NCBI GenBank assembly: GCA_031384695.1 | Contig: JANNAV010000310.1 | Location: forward strand, 1-6,049 | Origin: JANNAV01 sp031384695 | GTDB lineage: Bacteria; Pseudomonadota; Alphaproteobacteria; Rhodobacterales; Rhodobacteraceae | DNA: 6,049 nucleotides | Direction: 5' to 3' | Shown here: positions 1 to 5,800 of the stretch, piece by piece | Layout: every line of letters starts with the position of its first letter | Position numbering within the stretch: position 1 is the first letter of the stretch | Made by a program: the position numbers and the translations under genes | The notes under the pieces: model-generated | The model's database searches: none | What the model was told of the DNA's origin: nothing | Seen by the model: the letters and a program-made list of their open reading frames with translations, nothing else

Positions 1-982
1 CGCGTTCCGGCGAATACCAAAAGCCGTTGTAAATCAGTTCGGCATAGCGCGGCATGATACTGTCTTTCAGATGCCCCGCCCCCGCGTCCAGCGTGATCTG
101 TTCGATGCCACGATGGGCCTCCAACAAGATCGTGCCCCCCGGCGTCTCGTAAACCCCGCGCGATTTCATGCCAACAAAGCGGTTTTCCACCAGGTCAAGC
201 CGCCCAACCCCATGTTTTCCCCCGATTTCATTCAACCGGGTCAGGATCGTTGCAGGGCTCAAAGCCTCGCCGTTGATCGCCACCGGGTCGCCACGTTCAA
301 AGCTGATCTCGATCATCTCGGCAGTGTCGGGCGCAAATTCCGGGCTGACGGTGCGCTGATACACATACTCCGGTGCCTCATTGGCCGGATTCTCCAGCGC
401 TTTGCCTTCGGACGAGGTGTGCAGCAGATTGGCATCCACCGAAAACGGCGCCTCGCCGCGTTTATCGAGCGCGATCGGAATCTGGTTCGCCTCGGCAAAC
501 TCGATCAGCTTGGTGCGCGAGGTCAGATCCCATTTGCGCCAGGGGGCGATCACCCGGATTCCGGGGTTCAGCGCATAGGCCGAAAGTTCGAACCGCACCT
601 GATCATTGCCCTTGCCCGTCGCCCCATGTGCCACCGCATCGGCCCCACATTCCGCCGCAATCCGCACAAGATGCTTTGAAATCAACGGTCTGGCAATCGA
701 GGTGCCCAGCAGATACAACCCCTCATAAAGCGCGTTGGCCCGGAACATCGGGAACACAAAGTCGCGCACGAACTCTTCGCGGACATCCACGATGTGGATA
801 TTGTCGGGCTTGATCCCCAGCAAAACCGCCTTGGCCCGCGCCGGTTCAAGCTCCTCGCCCTGCCCCAGATCGGCGGTAAACGTTACCACCTCGCAGCCAT
901 ATTCGGTCTGCAACCACTTCAGGATGATCGAGGTATCAAGGCCACCGGAATAGGCGAGAACAACTTTCTTCGGTGCTGACAT
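1..982 (-). CDS. argG: Argininosuccinate synthase, 3' end cut by window edge
   Basis: Joins citrulline and aspartate with ATP to form argininosuccinate, the penultimate step of arginine synthesis, in the cytoplasm. Reading leftward from ATG at 982-980, the protein opens MSAPKKVVLAYSGGLDTS; residues 12-18 (SGGLDTS) are the ATP-pyrophosphatase PP-loop. Residues 120-132 (GATGKGNDQVRFE) are the family signature. The frame stays open to base 1, giving about 327 residues. Family members are around 400 residues, so roughly the last fifth, including the stop, lies outside the window. The start is supported by a GGAG Shine-Dalgarno site at 989-992, six bases from the ATG, and by the usual N-terminus. 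It is divergent from ilvA across a 100-bp spacer. I see no frameshift or missing motif. Confidence 0.97.
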   Translation of the reverse strand, partial: MSAPKKVVLAYSGGLDTSIILKWLQTEYGCEVVTFTADLGQGEELEPARAKAVLLGIKPDNIHIVDVREEFVRDFVFPMFRANALYEGLYLLGTSIARPLISKHLVRIAAECGADAVAHGATGKGNDQVRFELSAYALNPGIRVIAPWRKWDLTSRTKLIEFAEANQIPIALDKRGEAPFSVDANLLHTSSEGKALENPANEAPEYVYQRTVSPEFAPDTAEMIEISFERGDPVAINGEALSPATILTRLNEIGGKHGVGRLDLVENRFVGMKSRGVYETPGGTILLEAHRGIEQITLDAGAGHLKDSIMPRYAELIYNGFWYSPER

Positions 983-1010
983 GGCGGGCTCCATCACGGG
1001 TTTGTCCGCG

Positions 1011-1037
1011 ATTATCGGGAAAACACCGCAAGGGCAA
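1011..1037 (-). promoter_or_regulatory. Candidate argG promoter
   Basis: On the minus strand TTGCCC (1037-1032) and GATAAT (1016-1011) resemble sigma-70 -35 and -10 boxes. The spacer is 15 bp, short of the preferred 17. A transcript would begin near 1004, leaving a leader of about 22 bases that contains the GGAG ribosome-binding site. The -10 match is good (five of six); the spacing is the weak point. Confidence 0.35.
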
Positions 1038-1056
1038 GGCGGGGAAACTTGCCTTT
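1030..1056. repeat. Inverted repeat in the argG-ilvA divergent spacer
   Basis: AAGGGCAAG (1030-1038) and CTTGCCTTT (1048-1056) form 9-bp arms with one mismatch around a 9-base centre. The arms sit midway between the two genes, and each contains a TTGCC-type -35 candidate for one of them. It may be a shared operator, or simply the two -35 boxes facing opposite ways. There is no T-run, so a terminator is unlikely. Confidence 0.5.
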
Positions 1057-1076
1057 GGCCGCCATACAGGCTTAAT
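1049..1076 (+). promoter_or_regulatory. Candidate ilvA promoter, possibly leaderless
   Basis: TTGCCT (1049-1054) and CTTAAT (1071-1076) are separated by 16 bp and resemble sigma-70 -35 and -10 boxes (four of six matches in the -10). Transcription would start around 1082-1084, at the ilvA ATG (1083). No Shine-Dalgarno sequence lies before that ATG, which fits a leaderless mRNA. This is inferred from sequence only. Confidence 0.35.
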
Positions 1077-1082
1077 CGCCGG

Positions 1083-2330
1083 ATGACCGATTTCGCCAAT
1101 GCCGCCCGCCAATCCACCCGCGCCCTGCGCGAGTTGTTCCCCCGCACGCCGTTGCAACGCAATGAACATTTGTCGCAGCGTTTTGCCGCCGACATCTGGC
1201 TGAAACGCGAGGATCTGTCGCCGGTACGCAGCTATAAATTGCGCGGTGCCTACACCGCGATGCGCAAACTGCGCGCAAAAACCCCGACGCAAACCGAGTT
1301 TGTCTGCGCCAGCGCGGGCAACCACGCGCAAGGCGTGGCCTTTGCCTGCCGACATTTCGGCGTCACCGGCACCATCTTCATGCCCGTCACCACGCCGCAG
1401 CAAAAGATCGACAAAACCCGGGCTTTTGGCGGTGACGCGGTCAAGATCGTGCTGACCGGCGATTACTTTGACCAAACCCTCCTCGCCAGCCAGACCTTCT
1501 GCCGCGACAGAGGCGCGCATTTCCTGTCGCCGTTCGACGATCTGGATGTGATCGAAGGTCAGGCCTCGGTTGCCGTTGAAATCCTTGATCAATTGGGCCG
1601 CGCGCCGGACATGGTGGTGCTGCCGGTGGGCGGCGGCGGGCTGGCCTCGGGCGTGACCGGCTATATGCGGACCGAAGCACCCGCGACAGTCTTTCGCTTT
1701 GTGGAACCCCTTGGCGGCGCCAGCCTGACGGCCGCTTTGGCCGCACAAGAGCCGGTAAAGCTGCCGCGCATCAACAGTTTCGTCGATGGCGCCGCCGTGG
1801 CGCGGCTGGGCGAGACCAACTTTCGCATGTTGAACTGGCTGCGGCCCGAAGAGGTACTGCTGGCCCCGGAAGACCGCATTTGTGTCACCATGTTGCAGAT
1901 GCTAAACGTCGAGGGCATCGTGCTGGAACCTGCGGGCGCGCTTTCCATTGATGTGCTGCCGGACCTCGCCGAACAAATCGTCGGTAAAACAGTGGTTTGC
2001 ATCACCTCGGGCGGCAATTTCGATTTCGAGCGTCTGCCAGAGGTGAAAGAGCGTGCGCAGCGCTATTCCGGGGTCAAGAAATACTTCATCCTGCGCATGC
2101 CACAGCGGCCCGGCGCGCTGAAGGAATTTCTGTCGATGCTTGGCCCCGAAGATGACATCGCGCGGTTCGAATATCTAAAGAAATCGGCGCGCAACTTTGG
2201 CTCGGTTCTGATCGGCATCGAAACCAGCCAGGCCGCAAACTTTGCCCCCCTGTTCGCCCAGCTTGAGGCCGCGGCCTTCAGTTACCGCGATATCACCAAT
2301 GACGAGATTCTGTCAGAGTTTCTGATCTGA
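1083..2330 (+). CDS. ilvA: Threonine ammonia-lyase (threonine dehydratase), biosynthetic, short form
   Basis: PLP-dependent enzyme that deaminates threonine to 2-oxobutanoate, the committed step toward isoleucine, in the cytoplasm. It has 415 residues. Residues 41-56 hold the PLP-lysine region, with K52 in SYKLRGA. SAGNHAQG (77-84) is the substrate loop, the glycine loop PVGGGGLASG (181-190) binds the PLP phosphate, and SGGN lies at 309-312. From about residue 333 (KYFILRMPQRPGALKEF) a single ACT-like regulatory domain follows. This is shorter than the two-ACT E. coli IlvA (about 514 residues) and fits the short class. The frame is open back to 981, but that extension would overlap the argG start and adds 34 residues of atypical sequence, so the ATG at 1083 is preferred. 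There is no clear ribosome-binding site. The catabolic form is less likely given the C-terminal domain. Confidence 0.93.
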   Translation: MTDFANAARQSTRALRELFPRTPLQRNEHLSQRFAADIWLKREDLSPVRSYKLRGAYTAMRKLRAKTPTQTEFVCASAGNHAQGVAFACRHFGVTGTIFMPVTTPQQKIDKTRAFGGDAVKIVLTGDYFDQTLLASQTFCRDRGAHFLSPFDDLDVIEGQASVAVEILDQLGRAPDMVVLPVGGGGLASGVTGYMRTEAPATVFRFVEPLGGASLTAALAAQEPVKLPRINSFVDGAAVARLGETNFRMLNWLRPEEVLLAPEDRICVTMLQMLNVEGIVLEPAGALSIDVLPDLAEQIVGKTVVCITSGGNFDFERLPEVKERAQRYSGVKKYFILRMPQRPGALKEFLSMLGPEDDIARFEYLKKSARNFGSVLIGIETSQAANFAPLFAQLEAAAFSYRDITNDEILSEFLI

Positions 2331-3203
2331 ACTGCCCGGCCCCGCATATAGCTCGTCACGCAAGAACCCGGTAAGACGCGAACGCCCGGCCGGGTCAATG
2401 GTGGAAAACCTTAAGGCAACGCCACTATCCTCGTGCAGCGCCCGCAGAAAATCAAACAGCGTCGGCACCACCCGGCTGCCACCCTGAAAATTGGCCGTCG
2501 TGGGTCTGGGGTCAAAACTGCCATTCACATCGCGCCACGGCGCAACACCGCGCAACGCCCGGTTCTCCTGCCAGAAATACGGCGTGGATCCCAGATCGAC
2601 GCCGACAAAGCAGATATCGCGGTAGCCAAGTGAACAGGCAAGCAACACCAGCCGCGCCACTGTGCCGGTCAGGGCAAAGGTAACGTTCAGATCGGGCGCA
2701 TCAAAAACCCGCCGCCGCATGACGGTGCGAAAGATATAGCGGAAGGTATCAAGCCGCCGCCGCACCGAAACGCTGGCGCGCCGATAGCTGTGCATCGGAA
2801 ACCGCCGCTCCAGCGCTGCGATATGCGCGTTCTGGTGGCGCGAGCGCTTTTGAAACCAGATCACCGCTGGCTTGGCTTGTGCTGAAAGCTTGGCCGCAAG
2901 GCTGTCGGCCTGATGCTGATCCGCGATCAGTTCGACCGAGCAGATGTCAAAAGCAACCGGTGCCACGCAGGCCATGTTGATCGACGCCGAAGTACCGGCC
3001 TCGATCCGCAGGCAATCGGCTTCGGAAAGGTCGTTCACCGTGCCGCCTGCGCCCACGATGTAAAATACCTGCCCCGCCAGCGTGCAGCGATACCGCGCAA
3101 TCAGGCCATCATCCTGCCCACGCGTCCGCATCTGCGCGCCAACATAGCGTGCCCATGTGATCGCCGCATCGAAACGCCATCGCAACATCTGATCTCTCGC
3201 CAT
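2313..3203 (-). CDS. Uncharacterised protein with MptE-like / GT42-like Rossmann pattern
   Basis: I cannot name this protein with certainty. From ATG at 3203 it has 296 residues. Visible features are an N-terminal loop VFYIVGAGGTVNDLS (46-60), then SINMA (74-78) and DICSVE (86-91), and a second conserved-looking block TGTVARL to GYRDICFVGVDLGSTPYFW (179-211). A glycine loop near the start plus a later 'G-x3-L...LGY..I..VG.D' block is the pattern of MptE-like and GT42-type (sialyltransferase-like) proteins that bind nucleotides or sugar nucleotides. Function is therefore an inference. The middle (133-165) is arginine-rich. There is no signal peptide or membrane segment. Codon use is like its neighbours, which supports real coding. 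In-frame alternative starts are GTG 3242, ATG 3236 and ATG 3188; none has a strong ribosome-binding site. The stop overlaps the 3' end of convergent ilvA by 18 bp. Confidence 0.75.
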   Translation of the reverse strand: MARDQMLRWRFDAAITWARYVGAQMRTRGQDDGLIARYRCTLAGQVFYIVGAGGTVNDLSEADCLRIEAGTSASINMACVAPVAFDICSVELIADQHQADSLAAKLSAQAKPAVIWFQKRSRHQNAHIAALERRFPMHSYRRASVSVRRRLDTFRYIFRTVMRRRVFDAPDLNVTFALTGTVARLVLLACSLGYRDICFVGVDLGSTPYFWQENRALRGVAPWRDVNGSFDPRPTTANFQGGSRVVPTLFDFLRALHEDSGVALRFSTIDPAGRSRLTGFLRDELYAGPGSSDQKL

Positions 3204-3255
3204 TCCCGGAGTACGCTGGCGATGAGCATGGCCCATTCGCACCGCGAAATGGAAG

Positions 3256-3287
3256 AGGGCCCGGCACCAATCCGGGTGCCGGGCCCT
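3256..3287 (-). terminator. Rho-independent terminator of the fasciclin gene
   Basis: A perfect 13-bp stem (3256-3268 with 3275-3287) closes a 6-base loop. The stem is almost all G and C. Read on the minus strand, the stem is followed by TCTTCCATTT, a moderately T-rich tail; on the plus strand no T-run follows. It lies 32 bases after the fasciclin stop and just before the next minus-strand gene, so it should end fasciclin transcription and separate the two genes. Confidence 0.8.
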
Positions 3288-3319
3288 GTCAACGCCGCGC
3301 TACCGCGCCGTCAGACCGA

Positions 3320-3799
3320 TCACATCGGTGGCAAAAGCACCGTGTCGATGACGTGGATCACGCCGTTGGTCGCCACGATGTCGGCTGCCGAAACGGTGGC
3401 ACCGTTCACTTTGGCGCCGCCATCAAGGGTGATGGTCACTTCGGCGCCGTTCACTGTGGGGGCCTTCATCCCCTCGGTCAGGTCGGTGGACATCACCTTG
3501 CCGGAGACAACATGGTAAGTCAGGATCGCTACCAGTTTGTCCTTGTTTTCCGGCTTCAGCAGATCTTCCACAGTCCCTGCGGGCAGGGCGGCAAAGGCGG
3601 CATCGGTTGGTGCGAACACGGTGAACGGGCCGGGGCCTTTCAACGTTTCAACCAGACCGGCGGCACCCAGAGCTGCTGCCAGCGTGGTGAAGGTGCCCGC
3701 ACCAACTGCGGTATCAACGATATCCATTTCGGCGGCAAAGGCGGGTGCCGAAAGGAAAGACGCGGCGACGGTCATCGCAAGAAAGGTTCTGCGGATCAT
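3320..3799 (-). CDS. Secreted fasciclin (FAS1) domain protein
   Basis: Small exported protein of 159 residues made of one FAS1 domain, a beta-rich fold linked in other organisms to adhesion and cell-surface or matrix contacts. Residues 1-22 form a Sec signal peptide: positive MIRR, a hydrophobic stretch, and a predicted cut after APAFA. The mature domain shows the H1 motif FTVFAPTDAAFAAL (59-72), YHVVSGK (95-101) and the H2 motif NGVIHVIDTVLLPP (145-158), so the domain is complete. The ATG at 3799 is preferred over GTG at 3808, because a GGAG Shine-Dalgarno site at 3808-3811 lies eight bases from that ATG and overlaps the GTG. It is followed by a strong terminator, so it is probably a single-gene transcript. 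It diverges from msrPQ. Its ligand or partner cannot be told from sequence. Confidence 0.93.
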   Translation of the reverse strand: MIRRTFLAMTVAASFLSAPAFAAEMDIVDTAVGAGTFTTLAAALGAAGLVETLKGPGPFTVFAPTDAAFAALPAGTVEDLLKPENKDKLVAILTYHVVSGKVMSTDLTEGMKAPTVNGAEVTITLDGGAKVNGATVSAADIVATNGVIHVIDTVLLPPM

Positions 3800-3952
3800 T
3801 GGGGTCACTCCATAAGATCTCTGCCGTTATTGGCGTCAGAGGTACGCATCCCGGGTGGTGATTGGATTTCCCATAAAAGTGAATCCACAACCTTGACTTG
3901 CAATTTCGCGCCCTAAGCAGGTGGCTTTAGAATTTTCCAGTCACAATTCGTT

Positions 3953-3977
3953 GAAGCAGAGTGAAGCTGCGTGAGGC
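3953..3977 (+). repeat. Three direct repeats with 10-bp period upstream of msrP
   Basis: GAAGC at 3953-3957, GAAGC at 3963-3967 and GAGGC at 3973-3977 recur exactly every 10 bp, each preceded by TG or TT. A 10-bp period puts the half-sites on one face of the helix, as expected for a tandem-binding regulator such as a response regulator. The site lies about 40-65 bp before the msrP -10 candidate. The binding role is inferred. Confidence 0.4.
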
Positions 3978-4015
3978 ATCGACGCGTGTTTCAACCCGTT
4001 GGCGCAGATGTGAAA

Positions 4016-4021
4016 TAGAAT
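4016..4021 (+). promoter_or_regulatory. Candidate msrPQ -10 box
   Basis: TAGAAT matches the sigma-70 -10 consensus at five of six positions. No good -35 is found 16-18 bp upstream (the 3993-3998 region reads AACCCG). A poor -35 is typical of activator-dependent promoters and would fit the repeats at 3953-3977. The leader to the msrP ATG would be about 54 bases. Confidence 0.3.
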
Positions 4022-4081
4022 GATTTGGCCTTTTGCGCGGAATAGGCGATGGTCTTGGCAACCTCAAGACAGGAGCCGCCG

Positions 4082-4993
4082 ATGCCTTTCGAATCCCCGC
4101 TGCGCTGGTCCGACGTCACGCCGAAAGCGGCCTTCCTCAATCGCCGTGCCGTGATCGCCGGGGCCGGTGCCCTCGCGTTCGCGCCGCGGATCGCGGTGGC
4201 GTTGGGTTCGGTCAGCAAATACTCAACCGATGCCGAGCCTACCAGCCGCGAAGACATTACCAGTTACAACAACTATTACGAGTTCGGCTTTGACAAATCC
4301 GAACCGGCGGCCTTGTCAGGCGGCCTGAAAACCTCGCCCTGGTCTATCGTGATTGACGGCTTGGTCGACAAGCCCGGCACCTACGACATTGCCGATGTGA
4401 TCAAGGATCAGCCCTTGGAAGAACGCATCTACCGGTTCCGCTGCGTCGAGGCGTGGGCGATGGTGGTGCCGTGGCAGGGGTTCGAGCTTGCGGGCCTGTT
4501 GGCCAAAATAGGCGTCCAGCCCTCGGCCCGATTTGTGGCGTTCGAAACACTGGTGCGCCCTGAAGAAATGCCCGGCCAGAAAAGTGATTTTATCGAATGG
4601 CCCTACCGCGAGGGCCTCAGACTTGACGAAGCAATGAACCCGCTGACGATTCTGGCAACCGGTCTTTATGGCGAACCGATGCCCAACCAGAACGGCGCGC
4701 CGATCCGGTTGGTGGTGCCTTGGAAGTACGGCTTCAAAAGCATCAAGTCCATCGTCCGCATCAGCCTGACGGCGGAGCAGCCGAAAACCACCTGGAACAT
4801 GCTGCAACCGGGCGAGTACGGTTTCTACGCCAACGTGAATCCCGAAGTGGATCATCCCCGCTGGTCGCAGGCAAGCGAGCGCCCGATCGGTGGCGGCTTG
4901 TTCGCCGGGCGCGTCGACAGCGTAAAGTTCAACGGCTACGGCGAGCAGGTGGCGTCCCTTTATGCCTCGCAGGATCTGGCGCAAGATTTCTGA
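4082..4993 (+). CDS. msrP: Protein-methionine-sulfoxide reductase, molybdopterin catalytic subunit
   Basis: Periplasmic MsrP (YedY) reduces methionine sulfoxide in oxidised envelope proteins, taking electrons from the membrane partner MsrQ. It has 303 residues. The N-terminus carries a Tat signal: NRRAVIAGAGALAFAP (20-35) with the twin arginine at 21-22 and likely cleavage near AVA (38-40). The sulfite-oxidase-like domain follows, with YNNYYEFG (62-69), the RFRCVEAW block (118-125) in which C121 is the expected molybdenum ligand, and PWKYGFKSIKSI in the C-terminal half. The start is set by AGGAG at 4071-4075, six bases before the ATG; an upstream in-frame ATG at 4049 lies before this site and is rejected. 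The stop overlaps the msrQ start by one base. In E. coli the pair responds to hypochlorous acid through a two-component system; no such regulator is in this window. Confidence 0.96.
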   Translation: MPFESPLRWSDVTPKAAFLNRRAVIAGAGALAFAPRIAVALGSVSKYSTDAEPTSREDITSYNNYYEFGFDKSEPAALSGGLKTSPWSIVIDGLVDKPGTYDIADVIKDQPLEERIYRFRCVEAWAMVVPWQGFELAGLLAKIGVQPSARFVAFETLVRPEEMPGQKSDFIEWPYREGLRLDEAMNPLTILATGLYGEPMPNQNGAPIRLVVPWKYGFKSIKSIVRISLTAEQPKTTWNMLQPGEYGFYANVNPEVDHPRWSQASERPIGGGLFAGRVDSVKFNGYGEQVASLYASQDLAQDF

Positions 4994-5592
4994 TGCGCGA
5001 GGTTTTCAACGCCGCCGCCCGGCGGGTTCCTGCATGGAGTGTTTATCTTGCCGGAGTGTTGCCATGCATATGGATTGTGTATGGGTTGAATACCGGCGGC
5101 GCAGGCCCGGATCCGGTCCGGGCGCTTGAAACCCAACTGGGCCTGTGGGCGCTGAAGTTCCTGATCGCCTCGCTGGCCATCACGCCCTTGCGCTGGGCGG
5201 GGATCAACCTTCTGAAGTTCCGCCGGGCCATCGGATTGGTGGCATTTTTCTATATTTCTCTGCACCTTACCACATGGGTGGCGCTCGACCTTGGGTTCCG
5301 CTGGGGCCAGATCGGTGCGGATCTCTACAAGCGCCCCTATATCATCGTGGGAATGATCGGGTTTCTCACGACCCTGCCGTTGGCCATCACCTCGAACAAC
5401 GCCGCGATCCGCAGGTTGGGCGTTGTGATGTGGCGCCGCCTGCACAAGCTGGCATATGTTGCGGCGATGGCAGGCACGATACACTATGTAATGATCGGAA
5501 AGGTGTGGAAGGCCGAGTCTCTGATCTATCTGGCTATCGTGATCTTGCTGCTGGCAGCGCGGGCTTTCAGGGCCCTCAGGCAGGCACAATAA
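4993..5592 (+). CDS. msrQ: Protein-methionine-sulfoxide reductase, heme-binding membrane subunit
   Basis: Inner-membrane b-type heme protein (YedZ) that passes electrons from the quinone pool or a cytoplasmic flavin donor to MsrP. It has 199 residues, the usual length. Hydrophobic segments are seen near 15-33, 50-66, 79-98, 116-133, 153-168 and 176-190. Histidines expected to hold heme are present: H91 (SLHLTTW), H151 (RRLHKLAY) and H164 (GTIHYVM). The segment TPLRWAGINLLKFRRAIGL (64-82) is typical of the ferric-reductase-like domain. The ATG overlaps the msrP stop (TGATG), which points to translational coupling and matched amounts of the two subunits. The reading frame is open further upstream inside msrP, but that part is out-of-frame msrP sequence. 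Confidence 0.95.
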   Translation: MREVFNAAARRVPAWSVYLAGVLPCIWIVYGLNTGGAGPDPVRALETQLGLWALKFLIASLAITPLRWAGINLLKFRRAIGLVAFFYISLHLTTWVALDLGFRWGQIGADLYKRPYIIVGMIGFLTTLPLAITSNNAAIRRLGVVMWRRLHKLAYVAAMAGTIHYVMIGKVWKAESLIYLAIVILLLAARAFRALRQAQ

Positions 5593-5625
5593 CCCGCCTG
5601 ACAAAGTCTGGCCAACCCGGGTCGC

Positions 5626-5640
5626 CGCAACTTAGTTGCG
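5626..5640. repeat. Perfect short palindrome after msrQ
   Basis: CGCAACT (5626-5632) and AGTTGCG (5634-5640) are perfect 7-bp arms around one T, 33 bases after the msrQ stop. It could form a 6-bp hairpin with a 3-base loop, but no T-run follows. It may be a weak terminator, an RNA-stabilising hairpin or an operator. The role is open. Confidence 0.45.
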
Positions 5641-5740
5641 CCGACAGGCCATAAATTGTGCCAAGAAACACGTCAACCTCAAGATATCGTAGGTAAATCA
5701 GCTTACATGAAAAAAATGCGACAAAGGGTGTTTTTTCCTC

Positions 5741-5769
5741 TTGCGGCTTTTGCGACCCCGGCCTAAACA
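5741..5769 (+). promoter_or_regulatory. rRNA operon promoter
   Basis: TTGCGG (5741-5746) and TAAACA (5764-5769) are separated by exactly 17 bp, a sigma-70 layout. An A- and T-rich stretch just upstream (A-run at 5710-5716, T-run at 5731-5736) looks like an UP element, as found at strong rRNA promoters. Transcription should begin near 5776. The assignment rests on this layout plus the boxA-bearing leader downstream. Confidence 0.7.
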
Positions 5770-5774
5770 CCGCC

Positions 5775-5800
5775 TCACCGAAGCAAAACAGCGTCGGTGA
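5775..5800 (+). other. Hairpin at the predicted 5' end of the rRNA leader
   Basis: TCACCGA (5775-5781) pairs perfectly with TCGGTGA (5794-5800) across a 12-base interval, in which two further G-C pairs can form. It starts where transcription from the promoter at 5741-5769 is expected to begin, so the RNA would carry a 5' hairpin. This fits a structured pre-rRNA leader. Confidence 0.45.

Noticed and set aside
981..1082. N-terminal extension of ilvA by 34 codons
   Set aside because: The ATG at 981 overlaps the argG start codon on the other strand, and the added residues do not resemble threonine ammonia-lyase, which begins normally at 1083.
936..1748. Long minus-strand open frame of 270 codons over the 5' half of ilvA
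   Set aside because: It lies antisense to a clear ilvA with all its motifs, overlaps the argG start, and its translation shows no recognisable domain.
2913..3518. Plus-strand open frame of 201 codons
   Set aside because: It crosses a terminator hairpin and is antisense to two genes with better coding evidence; the protein has no recognisable features.
3893..3919. TTGACT and TAAGCA as a plus-strand promoter for msrP
   Set aside because: The spacer is only 15 bp, the -10 is poor, and it lies about 165 bp before the msrP start; the TAGAAT box nearer the gene is a better candidate.
4316..4984. Minus-strand open frame of 222 codons inside msrP
   Set aside because: It is a shadow of msrP in GC-rich DNA and has no domain or ribosome-binding site that I can see.
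5707..5766. 19-codon plus-strand frame beginning MKKMRQRVFFPLAAFATPA, resembling a signal or leader peptide
   Set aside because: It overlaps the rRNA UP element, -35 and -10, has no ribosome-binding site, and its stop codon is part of the -10 box, so it is most likely chance.
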